Shown piece by piece: positions 14,450 to 27,900 of a stretch of DNA of 64,000 bases. The first letter of the stretch is position 1, and each line of letters begins with the position of its first letter. Below the pieces are notes generated by a model. It saw nothing but the letters and a program-made list of their open reading frames with translations, searched no databases and had not been told where the DNA came from. The DNA is from Macquaria australasica (Eukaryota; Chordata; Actinopteri; Centrarchiformes; Percichthyidae), in assembly GCA_005408345.1 (NCBI GenBank), contig SEMN01000419.1, positions 165,001 through 229,000 on the forward strand. The letters are read 5' to 3'. A program made the position numbers and the translations under genes.

Positions 14450-15377
14450 TTTTGCTCTGATGGCAATGTCGGCCAGTCCACCACTTTGGTCAAGACTGAA
14501 ATGTCTTAACATCTGTTGGATGGATTACCCACATGGTCCCCAGAGAATGAATCCTAAAGACTTTGGTAATTCCCTTTACTTTTCTCTTCACGTTGCCAGT
14601 ACAGTTGACACTTTTGGTTTTGTGTGAAATGTCTCAACAACTATTTGATGGATTGCCATGAAATTTGGCACAGATATTAAAGGTCTGCAGATGATGTATT
14701 GCACCTGACATTGGTGATCTCCTGACCTTTCATCTAATGCCACAAGCAGGTCAAAGTTTTCAATTATCCACGAAAATATGACATCCAGCATTTACTTGAT
14801 AACCTGACACGCCAGATGGTTTGTTACACAGAACAATCTGAGAAGCACCACCAAAAGGTCTTTGGTATACAGCCAAATACCTGCAAAACTAATGACATTC
14901 CCATCAGCAAATGCTAGGATGCTAACATGCTTAACTAAAGCTGGATTTATACTTGACGCAAGGGGTTAACGGGAATCACGTCATAGAAACCTACAGTGTA
15001 GGTTTTGACTTCACGCGTTGATAAAACCACTGCATTGCTAGACGGATGTATTGTATATGATCGGGTCATGCCCTGCTTTAATTACATTCTCCATTGTAAC
15101 TGTGTTCACATTGTATTATTCACTTTGTATTATAGAGCTGCAGTGGGCTATGACATATTTATAGTTACATCCAGTTAACTTATAACATTATTTTTGCCAT
15201 GTCTCATCACTGAATGGGAGAAAGGAGACAACTACCGACATTATATGCAAACATCAACATTTTCACATTGTCACTGTGAGCATGTTAGCATGCTGATGTT
15301 TGCATTTACTTCAAAGCACTGCTGTGCCCATGTACAATTTCACAGAGCCGCTATAGTGTGTCTGTAGTCTTGTTTGT
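14450..15377 (+). repeat. GCTAGCATGGCT-family dispersed repeat with nested insert
   Basis: Shows the family landmarks CAATGTCGGCCAGTCCACC, GGATTGCCATGAAATTTGG, AACTAATGACATTCCCATC and GAGCATGTTAGCATGCTG. About 300 bases (14938-15240) that begin GCTGGATTTATACTTGACGC interrupt the copy and look like a separate insertion. Confidence 0.65.
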
Positions 15378-15837
15378 CATTCAGTTACATTAGAGTTACA
15401 GTTTTACAGTCATCTCTGTGATCTCACCATGCACAATGTGCTTTAAGGATTAGCTCCCCCCCAAATGCTCAATCAAAACAGCTTTGAAGCAGGAAGTCAA
15501 CAGGGCCATCACGTGCAGTTTCTGAAAAGCATAAATTATCAGTCAAATCGCTTTAAAGTACTTATACAGTGTACACCGAGTGTCTCATGGCCAAACAGTA
15601 GTCTCACAAAGGCCAGTATCTTGGTCACCTTTCACCTTTCACCTTTGATGTTGGCCTAAAGCACACACTTGACCAGAGCATTGTCACTGAGTAGAGTATG
15701 GGGAATAATAATGTAAGAAAAGTTCACATAAAGGAATAATGAGGTTAATATTAGACTTTTTCAACCACAGTGCAATTGTTTGGATGTAAAACACCTGAAC
15801 TAAGCTGTGAACAAGCTCGTGAATTGATTTTTAGCAT

Positions 15838-15979
15838 AGCCTATGTATTCTCACCAGTACTGTGTAGAGAGAGACAGAGAGAGAGAGCAGTACAACATGC
15901 AACAAAGGTCGCCAGCCAAAATCGAACCACTGATGTTGCAGTTGGAGTGTGGTATGTGCCTTGAGCATTAGGCTACCCC
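15838..15979 (-). repeat. tRNA-derived SINE
   Basis: On the minus strand the head reads GGGGTAGCCTAATGCTCAAG, with a box-A-like motif, and later GTGGTTCGATTTTGGCTGG, a box-B motif. CGACCTTTGTTGCATG and a CTCTCT-rich tail follow. This arrangement is typical of tRNA-derived SINEs of percomorph fish. It is too degenerate to be a working tRNA gene. Confidence 0.7.
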
Positions 15980-16844
15980 AGAAAGTTATTGTTGATGAAA
16001 AACATACAAACTCTTGAACTATATCTGGCACATGAAACCTAAAGACAACACTGCTGTTCTTAGACCCTGAAAAAGTGACTTATTGGAGATTCAAGGTTTT
16101 CACGTGAAAGCGGCCATAACTATCAAGTGGCAATTGCCCAAAAAACAGGAATATGGCTGTTTTTCAAACTGTCACCATGGCAGCTCAGAGGAAGTGTGGA
16201 ATGATTATACTGCACTACAGGGAGTGTGCTTCAAGCACTGGGGTTTTTATTGGGGAGAGGCCTGGGAGGACAGAGTGTGAAGTGTGTTTGACGTGTGTAT
16301 TAAAGTGTGTGTTACAGTGTCTGTCAGGTCTGTTACTTCAGGTCTGCGGAAGCTATGCTTTGTTGGCGCTGCTACTACTGTTGTGTGTGTGTGTGCGTGT
16401 GTGGTAAGTTAACTTCTGTCTCCTTCCATTTAGTCTCGGGGCTAAACATACATGACAGCCCCTCACTGTTGCTGCTGACCTCCACAGCCAACAGCCTCCA
16501 GCTACTGATCCCAGACCAGCAGGACTCCCCTTCTCAGCGCAGCAGGGAGAAGCAGCTACTGAGGCTGCAGTCACACACTTTAATGGCCAGACAGAAGAGG
16601 TTCTGTTCAGATATCACTCCAAGTTTTAAAGTTAAACTTGCATTGTCCCATGCAGTGATCTATGTCTGCCATCATCCCAGACCAACAGACGCCATCATAG
16701 AAGATTTTAATATGGAATAATGCAAATATCTGTGATTTTCTTCCCAGATCAGAATTACTGGAAAGAATGTACTTACTTGTAGCACTGCACTCACTTGTGT
16801 GTCTAAAGTAAAATGCCTGAGGTTCCTTTTAGTCATCGTTTTCC
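15980..16844. other. intergenic, nothing recognised
   Basis: Includes a 137-codon + frame (16307-16720) that crosses a GT run and has no recognisable protein features. Confidence 0.65.
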
Positions 16845-17440
16845 CCAGCGCCAGACCAATTCGCAAATGCGAATTACTCTGGAACCTCTCAGTTCATTTT
16901 TGGTTTTCAAGGGGCGTTATCAACAGGCACAGACCTCCAACCAATCAGAGCATCGAAACGTGTGATGTAGCGCTGAGCGACGGAAAAGTATAAACAGACT
17001 ACAGCATGTACTGTACCAACCTACTTTAAAGAATCAAATGGGATTTACCAGTTTTTAGAAGATGGGAAGAGGAAGACAAACAAGCCGATTCGAATGAAGA
17101 AGCGTCGGCATCATCAGCAGCAGATAAAAGGAATCATGAGCCTTCTTCTTCAAAGATGCAGAGGGCTCTGAAAAAGTTGCGCCCCAATCACTCAACATGG
17201 GCTTGATGATGATAACATGGGCTCCAATGTCAACTGTCTTATTATTATTCACGCAAATGACTCAACAGCGCTCCTCTGTACAGTCATCATTTCAAACCCG
17301 TCCCATATTAGATAAATGGTTGTGACTGGCCCAATCAGGCCACGTCGGCTGGAAATCTGTCTGAATGGGAGGGGCACCAGACGCATCTGCCAGATCAAAT
17401 AAAACGTGAGCTTGCAGATTTGTCTGGTTCCCAGGATAGG
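16845..17440. mobile_element. DNA-transposon relic with short terminal inverted repeats
   Basis: The left end CCAGCGCCAGACCAATTCGC and the right end AGATTTGTCTGGTTCCCAGG are imperfect inverted repeats. Inside, one frame gives an acidic, Ser-rich stretch (WEEEDKQADSNEEASASSAA) that could be remnant transposase N-terminus. The family is not identified. Confidence 0.45.
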
Positions 17441-18087
17441 TTTTCCTTGTATTTCCTTTAATTCTGGCATCCCTAATCTTATCTCCATCTATCTAGCTCA
17501 GCCATCACCTGAGACACCAACTTTCTCCGGCTGGCCTCCTCCTCAACTTCCTGGCTGTGATTATGATGTGAGTCAGTGTAACTCTTTCCAGCAGTTGAAG
17601 ATTGGATGAAAACCAATCTGGAATCCATGGACCAACTCCTGTGAGCAACCCCCTGATGACAACACGATAACAAACAGTCGCAGTGCAGTGCAAACGGGTG
17701 TTAAACAGCACAGTTTCAAAATGAGTCCCTACAGAGTTATGATTAAGTCCGACTCTGAAGACCACATGATGATTAAAATTGCCCACAGCTGTAGCATCAG
17801 AGACTTGTTATAGAGACAAAATGTAGACATAACATAGTGACCCGCAAAGAAAAAAACAGCATGAGTGACGGCTGGGTTTCTGCAATTCAAATAGCTAAAG
17901 GGAGGGTAACAAGTTACTCACTGCTAGTGACATTCATACATGGACATCCTGTGGATGGAGATATACAGCTAACAGCTAACTGCTATATGGTTGTACAGAA
18001 AAGAACAGCATTGAATGGGGCCAGCTAACAAAAAGTAAAAACTTTAAAGATTAGAATATTGGAAAAAAAAAAAACAGAGTGTAGCAC

Positions 18088-18390
18088 TTAAAGCTGCTAT
18101 AATTGATACTTTTATATTAACAGTACGTGTAAGAGTTGCTTGTAGTGATGAACCCACAGAGACTCTGCAGTTCCACTCACCTCTACGGAGCGTTTTAGCA
18201 TCTTTTAAGTCACTCTTTGGTTTTACGGCTCGCAACCTTACTGTCTCACTGCTCTTAACGGCATCGTTTTTAGCTGGTGAACGTAGTGGAGCATTTAGCA
18301 GCTAAAGATATATTTCCCTCATGAGTTGGAGAACAAAATGGAGGTAGAAGTAGAGTGAATATTGAACTTACATCCATCAGGTGGACACTA
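18088..18390 (+). repeat. TTAA-flanked MITE copy, 3' truncated
   Basis: Begins CTTAAAGCTGCTATAATTG and holds the family boxes up to GAATATTGAACTTACATCCA, then stops against a LINE fragment on the opposite strand. Confidence 0.7.
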
Positions 18391-18900
18391 TCAGCCGATC
18401 TAAGAGGGCGGCCAGGCTCATAGGGGGTTAGTAGATCTTTGATGTAATTAGGGACCTGGTCATGTAAAGCCTTAAAGGTCATAAATAAAAATTTTAAATC
18501 ATTGCGAAGATGAACGGGAAGCCAGTGCTAGGAGGCCAGAATTTGAGTTATATATCTTGTTTTCTTGAACCATTGATAATCCTAGCAGCAGCATTTTGAA
18601 TCAATTGAAGGCATTACAGAAATCTAGATGGGAAAAAATAAAGGCATGAACAACTCTGTGTAAATCCTCAAAGGATAAGAAGGATCTCATTTTTGAAATT
18701 AACTTCAAGTAAAGAAGGTTGTTCAATCATGTTTCTTTCAATTGGTCATCAAAACAAAGGTCAGAATCAAATGAAATACCCAAATTTCTTGCATTTGGCT
18801 TAATGGTATGTGATATGGCTCCAGGATTGCAGACTATCTGACTGAAAGAACTGGGTATGGCAAACACTCTATGGGAGCTAAATACCATTGACTGCACCAC
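18375..18900 (-). pseudogene. LINE reverse-transcriptase C-terminus, degraded
   Basis: The minus strand encodes IQNAAARIINGS, then HWLPVHLRNDLKFLF and MTFKALHDQVPNYIKDLLTP, then YEPGRPLRS. This is the standard end of ORF2 in L2/Rex-like LINEs. Stops and frameshifts interrupt it, so it is dead. The start and end are approximate. Confidence 0.7.
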
Positions 18901-20124
18901 ATCTGATACAAAAGGAGTCTCAGAAACAACGATGGTGGCAGAAGTTAATAATGCTCTCGAGCCGATTCAGTTCCTATGTAAACAGTCTCACTGTAGGTCA
19001 TGAGCAATTGATGGCAGGCCAAGGTCAAGTAAACAAGTTAGATGGAGTCTTTCGGCTCCCCAAACAGTCAGTCGTTGGCCACCTGCTGCTATTCTGCGTG
19101 GCTACTGGGCCTCTGGAACCATAATAGTTTCTGTCACTGATACTATACATGCAGAAACACACTTAATTCACATGTACCTAGGCCTACTTACAGAAAAGTG
19201 TGTTACACATCATGCACACACATGATTTCTTAACATAGTTTTTTGTTGCCTTATTCATCTTTGTTAATAAATTAGTTCCACAAAGATGTTTCCCAAATGT
19301 TTGGGCGCTAAGCCATACACTGTGAAGGACCATGTCCAACACACCCACACTTTTATACACCTACACACAGACACACACACAACGATCCAGCGCTATAACC
19401 TTGGCAGACATTCATCAGCTGGCCCCTGTGCTGCTGCCTGTGAAAAGGGAGATTCCCAAAGTACAGTGTGAAATTAGAAAGAAGAAATAAGGTAATGTCA
19501 AAGGAATGTTTTACCATAACATTAGACCTGAGGAAGGAGGTGCTGACTCTGTGTATATTTCCCACAATCCAGTGAAGCATAAAGATAATGGAACAGCTTG
19601 ACATCTTTGGACAAATTAAGGCATAGAAGTTAAAAGAGAAACATAGTTACACTGCATTAATAAATTGTCTGAAGTAAAATTTACAATGTTTTGGAACATT
19701 TTTATTCTTTCACTTGAACCCCCGTCAGACAAATTTATTTGAAATGTATCCGGTGTTTGGTCAGAGGTGGTGATGTCATGGCATGGCATGAGAACAGTCC
19801 TTGATAAGTTAAACCACTCTGCCTGCCAGTTCTCAGAGATAAAAGGAAATCTCGCTCACAGATCGGTGAGCCCTGCCTGTCTCTGGCTTGTTGCTGAGGT
19901 CAAGGTGGCTGGCCTTCCCACACAGCTGGCACACACAGCAACTCTGCCCTGGACAAAGTCCCTGGCACACTCATTAAAGGAACATTCTGGTATTTTGCAA
20001 TCTGGGTCTTAAGGCCTGGTCACACCAGCATTCAAAACAGCAATATTTCATCCAAAATCACTTCATTCATATGGAATCATATGAGTGTGTCAATTTGCTG
20101 TGTCAGCTTCTGGTGTGACCAGTG

Positions 20125-20845
20125 TGCACTCGCCACCTCTATTAAAGAGATTCAGAAGGCGAAACCCCAGCAACACAACGTACGTCAGGGCAAGCAGCAT
20201 GAGCCTCCTATGGCTTTCCAAATTCATTTCAACCAAACATAAATCATTTCAAACACTCCAAACAAAAGGTAACACAGAAAGCAGCCTTCTGGATTAGCTA
20301 TTGTAGCTAACTACATAGGCCTTATAATGGAGCCACCAGCCGGCTAACCAAGCTAGCTGCTTGGTTAGTGTGTGGAGAGCAGTGACCACGGCTCCTCGTC
20401 TGCGTACACCGGTTCGAATTCCACCATCAAAAGAAAAGACTTCCCATCGTTCTTGTAGTAGTTCAATGGATTAGCAGCTACAGCACTTACTTTTCTTGAT
20501 TTTCTTTAGTTTTCTTGCATTTCTTAGAAGAATAATGCAAACAAATCCCTTTAGTAGTGTCCTACCACTTCTGTAGCATGTACACGCACTAAACTGACAC
20601 CAGCCCACAGCTTCACAAGTGTAAATGTGTTCGATGAACAGGCAGCTGCGTGGTAGTTGTAGTTAGCTACAATAGCTAATCCTGGCTACTTTCTGTATTT
20701 ACTTTTGTTTGGACTCAGACACAAGTGTATGAATGAATTTATGTTTATTTGGGAAGCTTTCGGAGGCTCGCGCTGCTTGCTCCAATATAAGTTGTTTTGC
20801 TGTGGTCGCATTTCCCACCTAGCTGACATGGTGAGTGCAAAGTTT
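20125..20845. mobile_element. foldback element with about 185-base arms
   Basis: The left arm (20125-20310) and the right arm (20655-20845, reversed) match over long stretches: GATTAGCTATTGTAGCTAAC in the left arm faces GTTAGCTACAATAGCTAATC in the right, and GGCAAGCAGC faces GCTGCTTGCTC. The loop contains GGTTCGAATTCC, a box-B-like motif. No coding frame. Confidence 0.65.
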
Positions 20846-23818
20846 GTATAATTTATAGTAAAAATGGCCACAATTATGAGAATAAGACTCAGGCTTAAAA
20901 ATGCCATGATTCAAAGCACTCAATTTAGAAGCTGAAGAGGTCATGGTTTGAAAGTGGACCGTGCTCACATTTTATGTATGGAACATACGTAAGTGGCTTC
21001 CTACTCCTGTGAGCTCTGGGAGTGGGTGCTAAAAAGTATTAATAACTCTCTCAAACCAAAACCCACATGCAGCCTTCTTCACACTATTCTCTGCAGTATA
21101 AACATTTTTTTCTTCCATGGGATATACTGTAGTAGCAGTTACACCTTTGCTTTTCTTGATAATTAAATTGGTTGAGCTTACAACACTGGTGTGTTGTCCT
21201 CAAACACTACCCCTTCAGAATTCAATGCTAAAAACTGTCTAGGTGTGTTGAGGGAACTATTCATTCAGTGCTATTCGTGTTTTTCCTTTCCATGAAATAT
21301 CAGCTCAAGGTTTCTCTCCATCCTGTTGGCTGCTGCTTTCTGTATGCTGTCAGAGCAGTGGGCGTTGAGGATGGTGGACGAATGTATGAATGCCGGGCTT
21401 TGTATGCTGGCATGTGTGGGCTGCGATCACCTCTAGTCTTACCATTTAGGTGGAGGCGTGAGAGGGAAAAAACATAGGGTTCGCCTTGCTACTGGTGTAT
21501 AAAAATTTTTACTTTTAATAGGGAATTCTTAACATTTACAGACTGGTGCCTATGATTTTCAAAACTGAAATGGGTTTTGTTGAGCTCATTCACATCAAAG
21601 CGCAGGGAGGAGCTGGGAAAGTTGTAGCTTAAATAAAAATATGTTGCTGCAATTCGAGGTAGGCAATTTACATTTCACTGGTCAAAGCCTTGGGCCTCTT
21701 GCTTTAAAGGAAATTTACAGGAGGGAGAGTAGAGGAGGAGGTGTGAGGAGCAGAGAAAGGTCTTACTGGTATGTCTACGAGGGCCAATATTCAACTTTGC
21801 TACTAATCGTCAGCGTGCATATTCAGGTGGCTGTATCTGTTTCAGTTAAACAGCCCTCCTGGGCCAGTTTTAAGTGAGGGTGGACTCCCACATGCCTCAC
21901 CAGATCAATACACGTCAGTGGGGACAAAGAGCGCCTTTTAGAAAACAAAAATTCCAAGTAGCGGGAATCCAAAGTAAAACAGAGGTACTGCGGTGTTTGC
22001 TTTGGATGGGGTTTCACTGTTACACTGCTGCCTCTGCAGCTGAACCTGCTGCTGAAGGCGACGGGTGGTGTAGGTGGTGGTTTATAAGATGGTCTACTCC
22101 TACAAACACAAACATGCACACACAGAAAGAACCAACACATTTAAACGGATTTTCTCTCTTTCTTTCTCTCACACACACATATGCACACACACCCACAAAA
22201 ATGAAAGCTTTCTTCACTCGGACCTTTTGCTTTTTTAACTCATACTCTCATTAAAGTCTCTCCTCCGGCTGCAGCCTGGCTTGCTGGTACATGGGGGAAT
22301 CAGTTGAGCGGTCAGGTTGGGCCATGTGCAGCCAGGCATGTGTTTGGCCCCAGAAGACCCTAAATTCTCAAGGCTGGACATGTCCTTCTAGGGAGTTTGG
22401 AAGCAAGGGTTTGGGATCACGTCCATGTTAGATTTTGACATTTTAAAATAGGATTATGCAGGACAAATTTACTTTGGTGACGTCTTTGTAAAATGATCAT
22501 CTCTGTGGCATCTTGACACAGGGAATATTGCATATTGTATGTCATTGTATCCTATGTCTTTTCCCTTATTTATTTTCTTTTTCTTTTCTCTTTTTCAGCT
22601 ACCGTAGCCATAATCAATACTCTGCCGTATTCTCCTGATTATCCTGTACAAGCCACTGTTGTTGCTGCTGGAAACATAAAACGTATGATTTCCTGTGGGG
22701 ATTTTTCCCGAGAAAGACATACCTACTATACCTGACACCAGAGTTTGGGACAACAGTGTAAGTTTTCATGAACTGGATATAGGTGGACACAGCTGTGTTA
22801 AATCAGTTAACAATAGAGAGCAGAATACAGCAAAGTGGACATTTTATAGGAAAATGTCACAGGTTATTACTTATAATTATAATTATCTATGATTATCTTC
22901 TGCAGGACAGATGCACATCATCTGACTGAGGAATAAGTACTGTGTCTCTGCCACCTGAGTAAATGCAAAACTGGGAGACGGGACAACAAGTCTTTTTTTC
23001 TTATTCAATACCCAAACATTTGACCTTCCATCTTCATTTATCAGCACAACGCACAAAGCACAAATACGCACTCTTTGGTAACTAGAGCACAGTGTAAATG
23101 CCAGAACAGGCTGCTACTATGCCAAAATCTGTTGTTCTGATTTCAGACTACTGTTTTCCCAGGAGTACCAGCCTCAGAATGAAAGTTCAAAAGGGGGGCT
23201 GCTGCACTGAAAATGCACCTAAATGGACAAAATAAGCTGAGTAGGGATAACAAAGCCTACTTAGTTTCAAACAAGAGTAAGGTTTAGGGTTTTTTTCCCA
23301 TGGGAGAGCAACACAACGACAAAGCAGTTGCCGCAAGATGCGTGCAATTGCTGCGGACACATGGTAAACATTATACCACAAGTGGTACGCTTATAAATGG
23401 AGAAATTGTGGAAATTTGTTGTTTTTATTCACGGATTTTGACTGTGTGCTACAGTGTTGGACCTCTGGTTTAGATTCAGGGTTAAAACTTTGCAGATGGG
23501 TACTGGACCGATGGATTCTCTGGCCGATGTAGTCTCCATCTCTATCTGTCTGTTTCTCTAGTGCAAAACCTCCCCCTCTGGCCTCCCCCGCAGATAGTGT
23601 GAGAAAACGACTTTTATAGCTCAGTAACAGAGCAAACCAAAATTAAACAAAAGTTGTTAAGGTTATTTTACTGAATATAAAACTGGTGCTGCTGAAGTTA
23701 AGCAGTGGTTTCTACTTTTACTGGATTTTGAGTGTATCTGCAGGATATACAGAACTCCAGAAGGTCTAGTGTTGCATGGTATGTGTATCTGTATACATAT
23801 GTGAATGAACGTGCATAT

Positions 23819-23860
<42 letters not shown>

Positions 23861-24803
23861 CAATGGCCCGGTGCTTAAACCCCTGCGGTTCCTAATTCAT
23901 TCTACCTCACATCCCCATAAACATCCTGCTGCAACTCCCTCGTGGTTTGTTTATGAGCTCAGCCTCTTCAAACAAAGCCCACACAGGAGGTCGGTTTCAT
24001 CTTGTATAACGACAGGGGATTCATAGCAAGAAGGCATCACATCATTCACACAGTGTGCCATCACTGGAAGCTATTAAGTAGCTTACAAAGTGCTGTAAAA
24101 TAAAAGGAACAAAAACACAAAAGCAATTACCTAAAATAAAAAAATAAAACTAGAGCGATTTCTTTGTAGAACATGCCCGACTATTGCTTTATTAGAGGCA
24201 TGTGGCACTTAGAGTAAATTGATAGCTTAAACCCTGCATCTACTTTCCATTTGCACTGCATGATTTCCCTAATAATCCCCCGCCTTCTCCTATGCAAGGA
24301 CAGTATGAGACAATCTGTATGATTTGTGGAGCGGCGTGTTGCACATTGGAGGACTGCCTTCTACTGAATAAACAATGGATGAGCATGTATTTCAGCTTAC
24401 AAAGCTTCTGAGACTAAACCAGTTCAAGACATCTTCACCCTCATGATGGATAATACCATCCCCATCTTCACAAGGACTGTGCTAATGCAGGATTTCTTAG
24501 ACAAACATCCCTGAGGATAAGGGCCAGGGGCAATGACTACGATGATAGGGAAATTGTTTCCCCTGCGCCCCACCCGGCATCACTGGGACACCGGTTTCAA
24601 AACAGTGCAGAACAGATAGAAAGGTCTGGGTAATTATTTCTACATGTGATAGCGATGAGACATTAGTTTTGGGAAAATAAACAGTGCCTGTGTTAGTGTG
24701 ATGGTATCACATTTTAAAAATGTTTGAAGTAAAAGTAAAATAATTAATCTTGACTGAATTTTGGGTTTGTAGGCTGTAAAATCATCATCATATACAATCT
24801 ATT
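20846..24803. other. intergenic, nothing recognised apart from a GT run
   Basis: Several short frames around 21.6-22.3 kb look random. No RNA gene or domain is seen. Confidence 0.65.
23821..23859. repeat. GT microsatellite
   Basis: Uninterrupted GT run of 39 bases. Confidence 0.97.
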
Positions 24804-24945
24804 TTAAAGCTGCTCTAATCAAAGCTTTTATAAAAACATCGTCAGATAGATGTGTAATGTGACAAGGGTAGCTTGTAGTGACAAACCCACAGTTCCCCAC
24901 AGCTTTACAGGGCGCTTTAGTGTCTTTAAGCTCATTGGGCCTCGT
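24804..24945 (+). repeat. TTAA-flanked MITE copy, short 5' fragment
   Basis: Starts TTAAAGCTGCTCTAATCAAAG and continues to the TTTAAGCTCATTG box, where similarity ends. Confidence 0.6.
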
Positions 24946-27900
24946 GCAAGAACTGCTTGTACAGACAGATTTGTTTTTAAGTGTGCACGTACGAGTGACT
25001 GAATGAAGTGGCCGAACATTTTGTGTCGAGGCAGGAAAAATCATAATTTCTTTTATTGCTAAGTGTTACCAGAAAATGTCTGACCAAGAAATGAAACATA
25101 GCATTCATCATCCTAATAGTGCGGTACCACCTTGATCATGGTCCAAGAACACAGCTAGGGTTATGGATTATTACTGTGCGATATAAGTCACGCTCCCGTT
25201 CTCCTCCATGCCTCTGCATCATAAAGCCTGCCTGTCACAACACAGAGGTGAATCAGCGGAGCCCCAGAGTTTAAGTTTCTAATAACGGAGGTTAATGAAC
25301 TTGTGTTCTGTGGGGGAGGGTCACTGCAAGATTGAATGTATTTACATTACCTTTTTTGGAATGTGAACGCGCCATTCCCAATTATTTCTAATGAAACTGT
25401 AGCTTTTGACTCATGATAGTGAACTCTACACTTTACGCTTTGTTTTTCTTTGTCTGACAAGTGAAGTCACTTTTTGCTGGAAGACTATAAAAGAGTCGAG
25501 ATACGTTTCAGAAACAGTGGCTCCTGCTGTGTGTGTAAAGTCTGGAAAAACATGAAGGTACTTTGTGTGTTAGGAACCTGGGTTTGCATAGGCCTACTGT
25601 ATGTTTGCTGCACACACACTGCAGTGTGACTTATGAATGTAGGCTGTCTTGTAAGTACATGTGGCCTGGGCATCGAAAGCCTCAGAAGAATAAAATCAGT
25701 CAGTGAGTCCAGACCTTGACTGTAGCATGACAGAACTACACTCTAAAGACACCTCCCCCGAGGCTCAAGCCTTTTCTGTGCAGCAGAGCAAACCACACCA
25801 GCAGAGGCATTTTAAAGGTTCCTCCAAAGTGCGAAATAACAACTGGGGGTCTCCCATAATAGTTAAAGCAAACAAAACACCCTGACCTGCACAAATGTGA
25901 AATACAGGCCAAGCCTCAAAGAATGTCAACATGGCAGCCACAGAGCATCAGAAACATGCGCCGGTCAAACACCACACACACACAAAGTCTAGATAAATGC
26001 TGTAGAGGAAGCAGTGGGAGTGTATAGAAAAGGAATGGGGTACAATGGGAACAACAGAAAAGCAGAGAATTCACGTTTTTTCAAAGTACACACAGTTCAG
26101 ATTTGTACAATAACTGTTTAGAGGCATGGTGCCCTCATCAACACATGTTGTATGTTGCTACAACAGAAAGCCTTGTTGTTTGTTTTGTTGTGTATGGCCT
26201 AATCCTGCCTATTTATAATGGCAGAGAATCAGTAGTCCCCCCCCACCCCCCCACAGGAATGTTAATCTTCCCAAGGACTTTGGTCAAGAGTCCAGTGGGC
26301 CAGCCAATGAAGGCCACATAGCTGACAGGGTCGATCCAAATACATCCCAATGCAAGTTGGCTCTTTAAGGAAGATGCAATTAATCGAAAGCCACAGGAAA
26401 GGAAAGAAATGCTGTCCAGTTGCATTCTTTAAAAGCAGCCTCGCAGTGCAACCACATAAACCGACAAAAGCGCCAGAGATTCCAGTGAATTGAGGCTGAA
26501 CTGTGAGGAAGGAAAGCAGAAGAAACTCATCAGCAAGTTTCACCCTGCAGCATCTGCAAGAAAAAATAAAAGTTAACAGCATATAAACTGAAAGAAATAA
26601 CCTGTCACACTGTAATGGTATAGAGCTCCCACTGGACATGGGCTCTTGGGTATTTTTAACATGAATGTTATCAGGGCTTGGGGACTAGAGGAGGGACAAG
26701 CTGTGCAGACCCTGAGAAACATGGAACATGTAGACATGGAGTAACACCAACATGCAAATTCTTTCAGAAAAATGACATTTTTAGGCTTTTTTTAAGTCTT
26801 ATTTTTATTAGCTACACTAACAGCTTGGCTCTAGGGATGGCAATGTCGGTATATCGGTTAACCTATCAGTTGGTCCACCACTTTGGTACAACTAAAAAAT
26901 TTCCAAAACTATTAGGTGGATTGCATTGCACATTTTGTACAGACATTCATGGCCCCATATGGATAAATCCTAATGACTTTGGTGACTCTATTTCTATTTC
27001 TATGAAACGAAAAAATAGCGTCCATGGCATGTGTACTACTTGCTGCTAACAATGCCACAGTGTAATTCGCCGCATTTTATAGATGCAAAATGACTGCAAA
27101 GTCAGTGATGACACAAAATGATGATGATAAGTGTCTGAAATCTCAGTTTACTGCTCACTATTGAGTGGACTATTAAGTGTCTATTATATATGGAGTAGTG
27201 ACAAGGGAGTGATTTTGGACACAGCCATAGTTGTGTTAGTTGAGCAGCACATGGAATGATGTAGCATTCAGAGGATTCAGAGAAGTACTGTGACTGTACA
27301 TTTATTGAGTTCAACTTCCTTTATGATGGATGATTTCCTCAGCTACCTTGCATGCAGTCTTACTATAGGAGGTACCATGTTCCTCTTTCATGGTAGAGGG
27401 AACTGAAATGAATAAGTGGAAAAAGAGCTTCAAAAAGTCCTCCACACACTATCAGCAGCCTCCAGGATGATGAAATATGTTATTCCCTGCACAGCACACA
27501 GAAGTTGAATGAACTTCAGTTTGTTTCAAATGTGCAGTAGATAAGCTGGCGACACCTGTCTCTAAATGACACACAAGCTCATAACGCTTTTAAATTCCAA
27601 GTGGTAATTTCCACATCTGATTCTGGAAATGTTGCAGATTAATCTTGGCAAGCTTTGGCTTCAGACAAGGAAGTAATTTAGGGAAGGAATTTGGTTGAAA
27701 TGTAACCGGGTGTGACTGTGTCTATGTGTATCTGTCTAGATTAATTGCTGATTTATAGTCAACAAATGGGGAATGTGAGTACTAATTTGTGTGTTCTTAC
27801 AAGATGAACGCCATCCTTCTTCACAGTCTTCCCCCCTTCTTTCAACTCACCCCCATTAGAGTTCTTATATCTGGTTTGTGTCACAGATCACGTGGTTTGT

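Noticed and set aside
15838..15979. Minus-strand tRNA-like head as a functional tRNA
   Set aside because: The cloverleaf does not close and it is followed by a SINE body, so it is a SINE.
16307..16720. 137-codon + frame
   Set aside because: Cys/Val run from GT repeats, no known domain, and no splice or promoter support.
20398..20425. Box-B-like GGTTCGAATTCC as a tRNA gene
   Set aside because: I could not find a matching box A or an acceptor stem around it. Kept only as a note on the foldback.
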